Notes under the pieces: model-generated | The model's database searches: none | Seen by the model: only the letters and a program-made list of their open reading frames with translations | Told to the model about the DNA's origin: nothing | Program-made: the position numbers and the translations under genes | From: an uncultured Desulfobacterales bacterium | Lineage (GTDB): Bacteria > Desulfobacterota > Desulfobacteria > Desulfobacterales > JAFDCJ01 | Direction: 5' to 3' | NCBI GenBank assembly: GCA_945787595.1 | Contig: CALZJV010000152.1 | Span: 1-12,157 of the forward strand | DNA length: 12,157 nt | Shown here: positions 6,911 through 12,157 of the stretch, piece after piece | How the letters are laid out: the number at the start of each line of letters is the position of its first letter | Numbering within the stretch: position 1 is the first letter of the stretch

Positions 6911-6926
6911 TGGCACATTCATTGCT
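6911..6926 (+). promoter_or_regulatory. Sigma-54 (-24/-12) promoter for the redox cluster
   Basis: The sequence is TGGCAC-attca-TTGCT, with GG (6912-6913) and GC (6924-6925) exactly 10 bases apart. It matches all 11 fixed positions of the sigma-54 core. The start would be near 6937, giving a leader of about 150 bases to the ATG at 7089. It is the third such element in the window and would drive the PepSY-like/CuA genes. Confidence 0.65.
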
Positions 6927-7088
6927 CATAGAATAAAATTAGAAGTTTGATAATTGCCCGGCCGTTCCATTTATCGAAGCGCTATCACCCTGTGATGTGA
7001 AATCAGCCATATTGCGCTATTGCTAAAAGAAAGTATATCACGAGATATAAATTCAACCATCAGTATAATAAATAAAGGAGGTTTAACA

Positions 7089-7448
7089 ATGACTAAAAAA
7101 ATCAGAACAATAATTCTCGGTGTTTCAATTCTGGCCCTGACAGGTTTGGTTAATCTAATCGCTGTAGATATTGCCGGCGCATGTGGCTGGGGGCAATCCG
7201 GCGGTGGAGATTATGTGCCCCAAAGGCGTGATTCAGGTGAATTTCTGGCAAAAAAATCAGCCGTTTCTGAAGACCAGGCCCGGGATATTGTCACCAATTA
7301 TGTAAAAAAACTAAATCCAAACCTTGCAATCGGTAAAATTAAAGATAACGGCGGTTTTTATGAAGTGGCAATAGTTGACGAGGGCCAGGAAATCGTCCAG
7401 CTGCTGGGGGTGGATAAACGTTCCGGCCGCCTGATATTGCTAAACTAA
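7089..7448 (+). CDS. Small exported PepSY-like protein
   Basis: A 119-residue protein. The ATG at 7089 is chosen because a full AAGGAGG (7075-7081) lies 7 bases upstream; the frame stays open back to 7020, but that adds no signal. Residues 1-31 are a signal peptide ending AGA before C32. The residue three before the cysteine is Ala rather than Leu, so a lipoprotein is possible but weak. After a Gly-rich linker, residues 58-119 (AVSEDQARDIVTNYVKKLNP, then a Gly-Phe-Tyr-Glu-Val strand and a closing VDKRSGRL strand) fit one PepSY-like repeat, a fold of exported proteins often linked to inhibition or redox partners. It lies 19 bases before the CuA gene, so the two are surely cotranscribed. The exact role is unknown. 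Confidence 0.75.
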   Translation: MTKKIRTIILGVSILALTGLVNLIAVDIAGACGWGQSGGGDYVPQRRDSGEFLAKKSAVSEDQARDIVTNYVKKLNPNLAIGKIKDNGGFYEVAIVDEGQEIVQLLGVDKRSGRLILLN

Positions 7449-7467
7449 CCCATTTGAGGAGTACCCC

Positions 7468-7941
7468 ATGAGAACAGGCAATAAAAGACTGGATCTTTTC
7501 TTTCTAGTTGTGATCGTATTGATTGTAGTGGGTATGCCTTTTGGTATTTCGTTTTATGATGAATATATTTCATCGACTAAAATCCAAACGGATACTAGGC
7601 AATTTACCCTGACCGGGCATGCGGAACGAGGTTGGATTATCGGTGAAGTACCGGCCTACCAGGCTGTATCTTTCTGGAAACAGCACGGACGGCCCATCGA
7701 AAAACCGGTTATTGAAGTATCAAAAGGCGATCTGGTCGTTTTCAAGTTGACAAGCAGTGATGTGGTTCATGGGTTCAGCCTGAAGGATTTCGCGGTTTTT
7801 TTAACCGATGGGATTCAGCCCGGAAAGGCCACGTACGTATCGTTTAAAGCCGACAAGGCCGGCGTCTTTACTTTCTCCTGCAATGCCATCTGTGGCGACA
7901 GCCATCAGAACATGCAGGGCACGCTGGTGGTAAAGGCTTAG
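7468..7941 (+). CDS. Membrane-anchored CuA cupredoxin (cytochrome c oxidase subunit II-like)
   Basis: A 157-residue protein. GAGGAG (7456-7461) lies 6 bases before the ATG. One N-terminal membrane helix (residues 9-29) anchors a periplasmic cupredoxin domain. The CuA ligand set is present: H101 in DVVHGF, then C138, C142, H146 and M149 in the pattern C-x3-C-x3-H-x2-M. The bridging Glu normal in oxidase subunit II (CxExC) is Ala140 here. In that enzyme the residue contributes its backbone carbonyl, so copper binding may survive. Subunit II proper has two helices, while this has one, and no subunit I gene is nearby. It more likely acts as a stand-alone electron carrier or as part of a different enzyme. 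Its neighbours are the PepSY-like gene upstream and the pentaheme cytochrome downstream. Confidence 0.88.
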   Translation: MRTGNKRLDLFFLVVIVLIVVGMPFGISFYDEYISSTKIQTDTRQFTLTGHAERGWIIGEVPAYQAVSFWKQHGRPIEKPVIEVSKGDLVVFKLTSSDVVHGFSLKDFAVFLTDGIQPGKATYVSFKADKAGVFTFSCNAICGDSHQNMQGTLVVKA

Positions 7942-7952
7942 TCCATCGATTC

Positions 7953-7975
7953 GTAAATTCGATCAACGAATTTAC
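7953..7975 (+). repeat. Hairpin 1 after the CuA gene
   Basis: GTAAATTCG and CGAATTTAC form a perfect 9-base stem around the loop ATCAA, starting 11 bases after the CuA stop codon. No T-run follows, so it is not a standard intrinsic terminator. It could stabilise the 3' end of the mRNA. Confidence 0.5.
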
Positions 7976-8001
7976 TCACTCAGGACTAAGTGCTGAGTGA
8001 G
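7975..8001 (+). repeat. Hairpin 2, abutting hairpin 1
   Basis: CTCACTCAG (7975-7983) and CTGAGTGAG (7993-8001) form a perfect 9-base stem. The loop GACTAAGTG can pair further (ACT with AGT) after a G-G mismatch. It shares base 7975 with hairpin 1. No T-run follows. Confidence 0.5.
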
Positions 8002-8097
8002 CGATTAGATTGAATTGATCGAGTTACATGCGTTACTGTATTTGCGAATCGAAGCACCTAGTTTCCAAAGAAGTATTTTTATTCTGTTTGTGTCACT

Positions 8098-8110
8098 CCG
8101 CCTGGGGCGG
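8098..8110 (+). repeat. Small GC-rich hairpin
   Basis: CCGCC-TGG-GGCGG gives a 5-base GC stem with a 3-base loop in the gap between the CuA and cytochrome genes. It is not followed by a T-run. Confidence 0.3.
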
Positions 8111-8122
8111 ATTTCATATCTT

Positions 8123-8166
8123 CGAAAACACGAAATGGTATTCCTTTTTTCTGTTTCGTGTTTTCG
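8123..8166 (+). repeat. Long inverted repeat before the cytochrome gene
   Basis: CGAAAACACGAAA (8123-8135) and TTTCGTGTTTTCG (8154-8166) are perfect 13-base complements around an 18-base pyrimidine-rich loop. The stem ends about 50 bases before the cytochrome ATG. It could attenuate or protect the downstream message. From memory, TTTCGTG/TTTTCGTG-type sequences recur between genes in related deltaproteobacteria, so it may be a copy of a dispersed intergenic repeat. Confidence 0.55.
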
Positions 8167-8217
8167 TGATGACTTCATTCTGTTTGATTCCGGTCCGTGC
8201 GGGTTAGGAAATAAGTA

Positions 8218-9915
8218 ATGCTGAAGGTAAATCTAAAATTTATTTTAATCGGTTCGGCCATCTTTTCAGGATTAATGATGGCCGCATATTCCATTAAAGC
8301 GAGTATAGCCCAAACCTCGGCAGATAATCGCCCGACGGTCGTTGTCCGGGGTCGGGTCATTTCTCAATATGGCCCGGTGGAAAATGCCCGGGTGCGAATT
8401 GCCGGTGAAGAAAATTTTACGCTTACCGATCGCCAGGGGTATTATGAGCTTCAATCCCCATACACTCCGCGCTCGCGACTGATGGTTACCGCCGGCAAGG
8501 AAGGCTGGTTCAACAACGGGCAGTTAGCCAATCGCTCCGGTCTAATCCAGGATATCTTTCTCAACCCGGTTTATCTGAATGACCACCCTGATTATAGATT
8601 CATATCACCGGTCACCTGTTCAAGGTGCCATGTGAACCTGACCCGTTACTATGATCAATCCAAAATGGCTCACACCACTTCCAATCCAAAAGTGCTGGAC
8701 ATGTATTACGGAACAGACGGTCTTCTGCGGCCCGGAATCGGGCCGGGGTATCGACTGGACAACCCGACCGAAGACGGCAACTGTACCACCTGCCATGCAC
8801 CGTCGGTTGCCGGTAACATCCCCTATTCGCAAGATTTATCGGCCGTACTTCGTTCTCCCCGCACAGAATGGGACGGGATCAGCTGTGATTACTGCCACAA
8901 AGTTAGAAATGTAATCAAGGATAAAACTAAACCCAGCGGCACCACTGCAGTTCAGGAAAGACAATCCCCTGCCCAGGGAAACTCCATCCTCGTGTTCGGT
9001 CCTTACGATGATGTGTCGGCACCCCCAATGGCCGCATCATATAACCCGGTTTTCGATCAGGGAAAATTTTGTTCGATTTGCCACAATCATTTCAAAAAGT
9101 TGGATAAGGGAAAAGCCTGGGACGCCGGCAAGGTATATTCTGCTTCGGAATTGAAAGGGTTCGGATTGGAAGATAACACCTACCTGCCCATCCAGACCAC
9201 CTACCGAGAGTGGAAGCAGTGGCAGGATCAGCTGCCGGCCAACGATTCCAACAAAGGCAAAAAATGCCAGGACTGCCACATGAGCTGGCGCAAAGAGATG
9301 CTGCCGTATGACAATTTTGTGATCGACGGCCAGGCACGGCAGATGTGGGGCACTTATCGATCGCCAAAAAACATCCGCCCCCACCATTTTGACGGCGGTA
9401 CCGAGACGCAGTTAAAAACGGCTCTGGCATTGGAAGTTACCGGGGAAACTGCAGAAAAAACCCTGAGGGTTCATGTCTATATCACCAACACCAATGGGGG
9501 ACACTGGGTTCCCACCGGCGAAACCATGCGCAGTGTCATGCTAGTGCTCAACGTCACTGATTCCAATGGAAAGCCCTTAAAAATGATTAAGGGCAGCCGT
9601 CTGCCCGATTGGGCGGGTAAAGGACAAATAGAGAAGGGCAATTATGCCGACTTACCTGGTGCTGTTTTTGCCCGGGTACTGGGTGATGATGATGGTAATC
9701 TGAATGTACCATTCTGGCAAGCCACCCGGGTTGTTTCCGATACCCGTATCCGGCCCAAAAAGTCGGTGGAACTCAAATTTGAATTTTCCGTAGAGGATCC
9801 CGAGGATGAACCTACGGCCGAAGCCAGTCTCATTTATCGGCCGGTCATCAGGCCGTTGGCCACAATTAAAAGCTGGGATGCTAAAGACATTTTAATCACC
9901 AGCAGTGTCTGGTAG
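8218..9915 (+). CDS. Periplasmic pentaheme cytochrome c with N-terminal carboxypeptidase-regulatory-like domain
   Basis: A 565-residue protein. AGGAA (8206-8210) lies 7 bases before the ATG. A signal peptide covers about residues 1-31. Residues 42-118 form a carboxypeptidase-regulatory-like beta domain (VVRGRVISQYGPVENARVRI, DRQGYYEL). Five CxxCH heme sites follow at C134, C189, C223, C285 and C350. Possible distal histidines include H151, H290 and H389/H390. The C-terminal third (about 400-565) is a beta-rich domain with NTNGGHWVPTGE, a GHxxPTG-like element seen in some multiheme cytochromes. The heme layout is in the broad cytochrome c554/multiheme group, and it most likely moves electrons in the periplasm. 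A specific enzyme activity cannot be assigned. The next gene begins 19 bases after the stop, so the two are cotranscribed. Confidence 0.9.
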   Translation: MLKVNLKFILIGSAIFSGLMMAAYSIKASIAQTSADNRPTVVVRGRVISQYGPVENARVRIAGEENFTLTDRQGYYELQSPYTPRSRLMVTAGKEGWFNNGQLANRSGLIQDIFLNPVYLNDHPDYRFISPVTCSRCHVNLTRYYDQSKMAHTTSNPKVLDMYYGTDGLLRPGIGPGYRLDNPTEDGNCTTCHAPSVAGNIPYSQDLSAVLRSPRTEWDGISCDYCHKVRNVIKDKTKPSGTTAVQERQSPAQGNSILVFGPYDDVSAPPMAASYNPVFDQGKFCSICHNHFKKLDKGKAWDAGKVYSASELKGFGLEDNTYLPIQTTYREWKQWQDQLPANDSNKGKKCQDCHMSWRKEMLPYDNFVIDGQARQMWGTYRSPKNIRPHHFDGGTETQLKTALALEVTGETAEKTLRVHVYITNTNGGHWVPTGETMRSVMLVLNVTDSNGKPLKMIKGSRLPDWAGKGQIEKGNYADLPGAVFARVLGDDDGNLNVPFWQATRVVSDTRIRPKKSVELKFEFSVEDPEDEPTAEASLIYRPVIRPLATIKSWDAKDILITSSVW

Positions 9916-9919
9916 TTTT

Positions 9920-9926
9920 AAGGAGG
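9920..9926 (+). promoter_or_regulatory. Ribosome binding site that selects a TTG start
   Basis: A full AAGGAGG lies 8 bases before the TTG at 9935. Another ATG at 9930 sits only 3 bases away and opens a five-codon frame (M-N-C-E-G-stop). The in-frame GTG at 9905 and ATG at 9947 fit this site badly. Confidence 0.6.
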
Positions 9927-9934
9927 AAAATGAA

Positions 9935-10600
9935 TTGCGAAGGTTAATGACTGTTATTTTCTTATTTGCCGTGCTGGCCTTCTTGGCCTATCCGGAAACC
10001 ACGCTCGCAGGCAAAATCAAAGGAACGGTTAAAGTTAAAGGATTGCGGACCCCTGCTGATATCGTTGTCTATCTTACAAAGGCACCGGCAGCGGATGTCG
10101 ACCTGTCCAGGGCCAAATTCGTCATGGACCAGCAAAACCTGGAATTTATTCCCCGCGTGCTGCCGATCCCGGTGGGATCCACCGTTTTGTTTCCCAACAA
10201 CGATAAAGTGGATCACAATGTTTTTTCCATGTCCCGGACGAAAAAGTTTAACCTGGGCAGTTACAAGCCGGGGGACAGCCAAACGGTGGTATTTGACAAG
10301 CCGGGAATTGTGGAAGTGCTCTGTGACGTACATGCTGAAATGGCCGCTTACATTCTGGTCATGAAAAACCCCTATTTTGCAGTTACCGACAAGAAAGGCA
10401 ATTTTGAAATTCCCGATGCCGGCTATCTGCAGCAGGTGGGGCTGGAAGGCATCGCCGATCTTCCCCCCGGGGAGTATACTGTCAAAACCCGGCATGAAAA
10501 ACTTAAAACTCAAAAGAAATCCATCGTTATCCCCGATAGTGGGGAGGTGGCCGTTCAACTAGACCTTAAACGTGGAGTGCCAAGTGTTTTGTACAAATGA
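9935..10600 (+). CDS. Exported plastocyanin-like (type 1 copper) protein
   Basis: A 221-residue protein if it starts at TTG 9935, the codon best placed for the AAGGAGG at 9920-9926. A signal peptide (MRRLMTVIFLFAVLAFLAYP then TTLAG) ends near residue 25. Residues 27-143 form a cupredoxin-like domain with the type 1 copper ligands H94 (VDHNVFS) and C130, H133 and M136 (LCDVHAEM, C-x2-H-x2-M). The close ligand spacing resembles the plastocyanin-like proteins annotated near methylamine-utilisation and multiheme genes. Residues 146-215 add a carboxypeptidase-regulatory-like segment (TDKKGNFEIPD, LPPGEYTVKTRHE). It would carry one electron at a time and is a natural partner for the pentaheme cytochrome encoded just upstream. 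Confidence 0.85.
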   Translation: MRRLMTVIFLFAVLAFLAYPETTLAGKIKGTVKVKGLRTPADIVVYLTKAPAADVDLSRAKFVMDQQNLEFIPRVLPIPVGSTVLFPNNDKVDHNVFSMSRTKKFNLGSYKPGDSQTVVFDKPGIVEVLCDVHAEMAAYILVMKNPYFAVTDKKGNFEIPDAGYLQQVGLEGIADLPPGEYTVKTRHEKLKTQKKSIVIPDSGEVAVQLDLKRGVPSVLYK

Positions 10601-10792
10601 CACTGTTTTCCACAATCGGCGCTATACCGTATCAATCATTTCTGGCGGATTTTTAAACGGATTAAAAAATAACTGGGAATTATAGAAGTCACCAGCGGCA
10701 TAATTATGGTCATTTTAGGCGTGATGATCTATTCTAATAAGCTTGTTTTAATCCAGAGCTGGCTGCCTTTTTTAAATAAGTTTGCTCTGTAA
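10601..10792 (+). pseudogene. ccdA: 3' remnant of a ccdA-type cytochrome c biogenesis gene
   Basis: Directly after the copper protein stop, one forward frame (codons in register with AAA at 10655) reads SAL.RINHFWRIFKRIKK, then a TAA stop (10670-10672), then LGIIEVTSGIIMVILGVMIY and SNKLVLIQSWLPFLNKFAL, with a final TAA at 10790-10792. A charged FKRIKK loop followed by x-LGIIEVTSG and a hydrophobic helix is the usual C-terminal end of CcdA (DsbD-like) membrane proteins. The in-frame stop sits where the family has Tyr. Only the last 60 or so of about 240 residues remain, and the reducing cysteines of CcdA are gone. CcdA passes electrons to thioredoxin-like proteins such as the one encoded next, which supports the call. 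The assignment is by pattern recognition, not alignment. Confidence 0.6.
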
Positions 10793-10826
10793 CCCGATGT
10801 GCAATCACCGGGATAAGAGATTGAGA

Positions 10827-11447
10827 ATGAAAAGACTTTTTGCTGTCAAACCCTGGCTTCTTTTATTTATTGCTATGACTTTTTCAGGAACTGGTGCCTT
10901 GTTTTATTTTAATGCCGATCTATTGGCAAAGACCGACAACGGGGCAATGGACCGGTTGTTCAGTAAAATGGGCATAATCAAGATCCCGCCTGCTGAAGAT
11001 CCGGTTAAAATCAACCTTAAGGATATGAACGGCAAAAATATCAGCCTTTCTGACTTTAGAGACAAAATCGTGTTTCTTAATTTTTGGACCACCTGGTGCC
11101 CCACCTGCCGAATTGAAATGCCGTCGATGGAAAAATTACATCGGAAGTTTAAAAATGGCGATTTCGCAATGGTAACGATAAACCTGCAGGAATCTGCGTC
11201 AGAAGTAAAAGCGTTCTTCAAAGAATTTAAACTGACATTTACCGCCCTTTTGGATTCAACCGGCGAAGTGGGCGCCTCGTTCGGAATACGGGCTATTCCC
11301 ACTACCTATATCCTTGACAAAACCGGCAGAATCATCGGCCGTGTGAGTGGGCCTCGGGAGTGGGATTCAAAAGCGGCAATCGCTCTGTTTGAAAATTTAA
11401 TTGATAGTGACGCGATGGCTGCCATATCAGAGGCAACTAACCGATAA
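10827..11447 (+). CDS. TlpA/ResA-type membrane-anchored thioredoxin
   Basis: A 206-residue protein from the ATG at 10827, chosen because the signal anchor starts there. The ribosome binding site is weak (AAGAGA nearby). The frame is open to a TTG at 10782, but that part overlaps the end of the ccdA remnant. Residues 9-29 form a signal anchor. A periplasmic thioredoxin fold follows, with the active-site WCPTC (C91, C94) inside FLNFWTTWCPTCRIEMPSM and the cis-proline P158 in AIPTTYILD. Such proteins reduce apocytochrome cysteines before heme attachment, or other periplasmic disulfides, using electrons from CcdA/DsbD. This suits the multiheme cytochrome upstream. With the adjacent ccdA broken, it would depend on a reductant encoded elsewhere. 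Confidence 0.88.
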   Translation: MKRLFAVKPWLLLFIAMTFSGTGALFYFNADLLAKTDNGAMDRLFSKMGIIKIPPAEDPVKINLKDMNGKNISLSDFRDKIVFLNFWTTWCPTCRIEMPSMEKLHRKFKNGDFAMVTINLQESASEVKAFFKEFKLTFTALLDSTGEVGASFGIRAIPTTYILDKTGRIIGRVSGPREWDSKAAIALFENLIDSDAMAAISEATNR

Positions 11448-11475
11448 AATAAAGAAGTAACAATGACTGGCGAAC

Positions 11476-12157
11476 ATGAGCAGAAAAAAAGCCTGGTATC
11501 TAATATTCTTGAGCCTAGCCCTGGCAGTGGTCATCCCTCTGTGGATTCAATTTTTCCCCGTCAAAGCAAAAACGCACTCTATTTCCCTGGAAGCCAAAAA
11601 ATACGGTTATTCTCCTTCGCGGATTATCGTCAATAAAGGGGATAGCCACCTTTCTCAAATATACCTGGGAAGATGAAGACGGCAGCCTTCAAAGTGACTG
11701 GGACCGGGTCCCTGAAGTTGAATTCACCGCCGATAAAGCCGGCAAATTTACCTTCAGGTGCACGCAGACCTGCGGCAACCTGCATCCCTTTATGACAGGC
11801 GAACTCATTGTACAACCTAACAATTCTTATTATTTGTTTATTTCACTGTCAATCTGGCTGGTGTTCAGCTTGCTGCTCTACATGCAGTCAGATACCGGCA
11901 CCAGCTTTTCAGGCTTTAACCGCACCAACCTGCTCGAAAGATTGCCATGGCTGGCAAAAATTTTCAAGCTGCGCAGTTTCCAATTTCTGGTGATATTGCC
12001 GAACTTCATTGTATTTTACCTTTTCATCATCAGCAGTCTAAAGGGCAGTCCGGTCGGTAATCGCAATATTACTATTATCTTTGTCTGGATCCTGTGGTGG
12101 TTTTTACTCAAGGCCATTATCGTGCCGATCGGCGGCCGAATTTGGTGTATGGTGTGT
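11476..12157 (+). pseudogene. Frameshifted CuA-cupredoxin/polyferredoxin membrane protein, runs off the right edge
   Basis: The frame from ATG 11476 encodes a signal anchor (residues 7-26) and the first cupredoxin strands up to VNKGD, then stops at 11674-11676. From about 11642 a second frame (offset by one base) continues without a stop to the window end. It reads ATFLKYTWEDEDG, FTADKAGKFTFRC and the CuA motif C-T-Q-T-C-G-N-L-H-P-F-M (C-x3-C-x3-H-x2-M), then several membrane helices and GGRIWCMVC, the start of a 4Fe-4S cysteine motif of the NapH/NosR/CcoG type. Compared with the intact CuA protein at 7468, the strand carrying DVVHGF is missing between KGD and the loop. The break therefore looks like a deletion that also shifted the frame, not a simple one-base slip. 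Sequencing error cannot be excluded. If intact it would couple a copper site to membrane iron-sulfur electron transfer. Confidence 0.65.

Larger units (their letters stand above)
6762..6929 (-). pseudogene. Possible minus-strand gene fragment
   Basis: The minus-strand frame from the ATG at 6929 to the TAA at 6764-6762 encodes 55 residues that look protein-like, especially KIMAGSYQIKVFAEN. This resembles the final strands of an Ig-like beta-sandwich and is loosely similar to NAGIYRLKITAADGK in the protein at 228-1019. There is no ribosome binding site, and the frame is blocked by a stop just upstream of the ATG. It may be the 3' remnant of a deleted gene. The rest of 6693-7088 holds only the regulatory signals listed separately. 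Confidence 0.2.

Noticed and set aside
7064..7069. TATAAT as a sigma-70 -10 box for the PepSY-like gene
   Set aside because: There is no acceptable -35 sequence 16-18 bases upstream, and its start point would fall inside the ribosome binding site; the sigma-54 element at 6911 is the better candidate.
7953..8001. Intrinsic terminator after the CuA gene
   Set aside because: Both stems are real, but neither is GC-rich and neither is followed by a run of T, so termination is not supported.
8015..8218. A 67-codon plus-strand frame between the CuA and cytochrome genes
   Set aside because: It has no ribosome binding site, overlaps the cytochrome start, and is made largely of the inverted repeat at 8123-8166; the peptide shows no protein-like pattern.
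9037..9430. Two overlapping minus-strand frames of over 100 codons inside the cytochrome gene
   Set aside because: They lie opposite CxxCH-bearing coding sequence and have no ribosome binding sites; they are a consequence of codon composition.
9962..10558. A 198-codon minus-strand frame opposite the plastocyanin-like gene
   Set aside because: It is a mirror frame of a well-supported gene with a signal peptide and copper ligands; no start signal or domain supports the antisense frame.
11638..11641. Simple one-base slip in a run of four G as the cause of the frameshift
   Set aside because: Removing one G restores the frame but changes the conserved KGD to KGI and still leaves the histidine-bearing strand missing, so a deletion fits better; reads are needed to decide.
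7089..12157. A nitrous oxide reductase (nos) or cytochrome oxidase operon
   Set aside because: CuA domains and a NosR/NapH-like segment are present, but no NosZ catalytic domain, NosD/F/Y proteins or oxidase subunit I can be found in the window.

Overview
The window looks like a chromosomal segment of an anaerobic, Gram-negative, cytochrome-rich bacterium. A Desulfobacterota (deltaproteobacterial) relative is my best guess. This is inferred from the periplasmic pentaheme cytochrome, the thioredoxin/CcdA-type cytochrome c maturation genes, the modest GC content, the Ser/Thr kinase with a fused SUMF1 domain, and repeated sigma-54 promoter signatures. No rRNA, tRNA, CRISPR array or insertion sequence was seen.

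Left part (1-2971, mostly minus strand). The first bases hold the start of a minus-strand gene that leaves the window. Next come a secreted protein of unknown function (228-1019) and, 50 bases upstream of it on the same strand, a membrane-anchored Ser/Thr protein kinase with a periplasmic-side SUMF1-like domain (1070-2971). These two are probably one transcription unit.

Divergent control region (2972-3421). Two -24/-12 (sigma-54) promoter elements point away from each other, one to the kinase and one to the rightward operon. An 18-base perfect palindrome covers the -12 box and start site of the rightward one.

Rightward operon (3422-6169). It encodes a soluble class I SAM methyltransferase (UbiE/PmtA-like), a 35-residue ORF, an unrecognised 249-residue protein, and an integral-membrane ICMT/PEMT-type methyltransferase with a long C-terminal extension. 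Soluble and membrane methyltransferases flanking an unknown protein suggest lipid or membrane-molecule methylation, but the substrate cannot be read from the sequence.

Middle (6170-7088). A near-consensus sigma-70 promoter sits so close to the ATG of a small cysteine-rich exported protein that the mRNA should be almost leaderless. The following ~400 bases contain a possible minus-strand gene fragment and a third excellent sigma-54 element.

Right part (7089-12157): an extracytoplasmic redox cluster. In order: a small exported PepSY-like protein, a membrane-anchored CuA cupredoxin, a hairpin-rich gap, a pentaheme cytochrome c with an N-terminal carboxypeptidase-regulatory-like domain, a plastocyanin-like type 1 copper protein with a TTG start, the broken 3' end of a ccdA gene, a TlpA/ResA-type thioredoxin, and a CuA-domain/polyferredoxin membrane protein that is frameshifted and seems to have lost its first copper-ligand histidine. 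The intact members could form a copper- and heme-based electron-transfer route outside the cytoplasmic membrane. No terminal oxidase subunit I or nosZ is visible here. Two eroded genes (ccdA and the CuA-polyferredoxin) suggest that part of the cluster is decaying, or that the assembly has errors.
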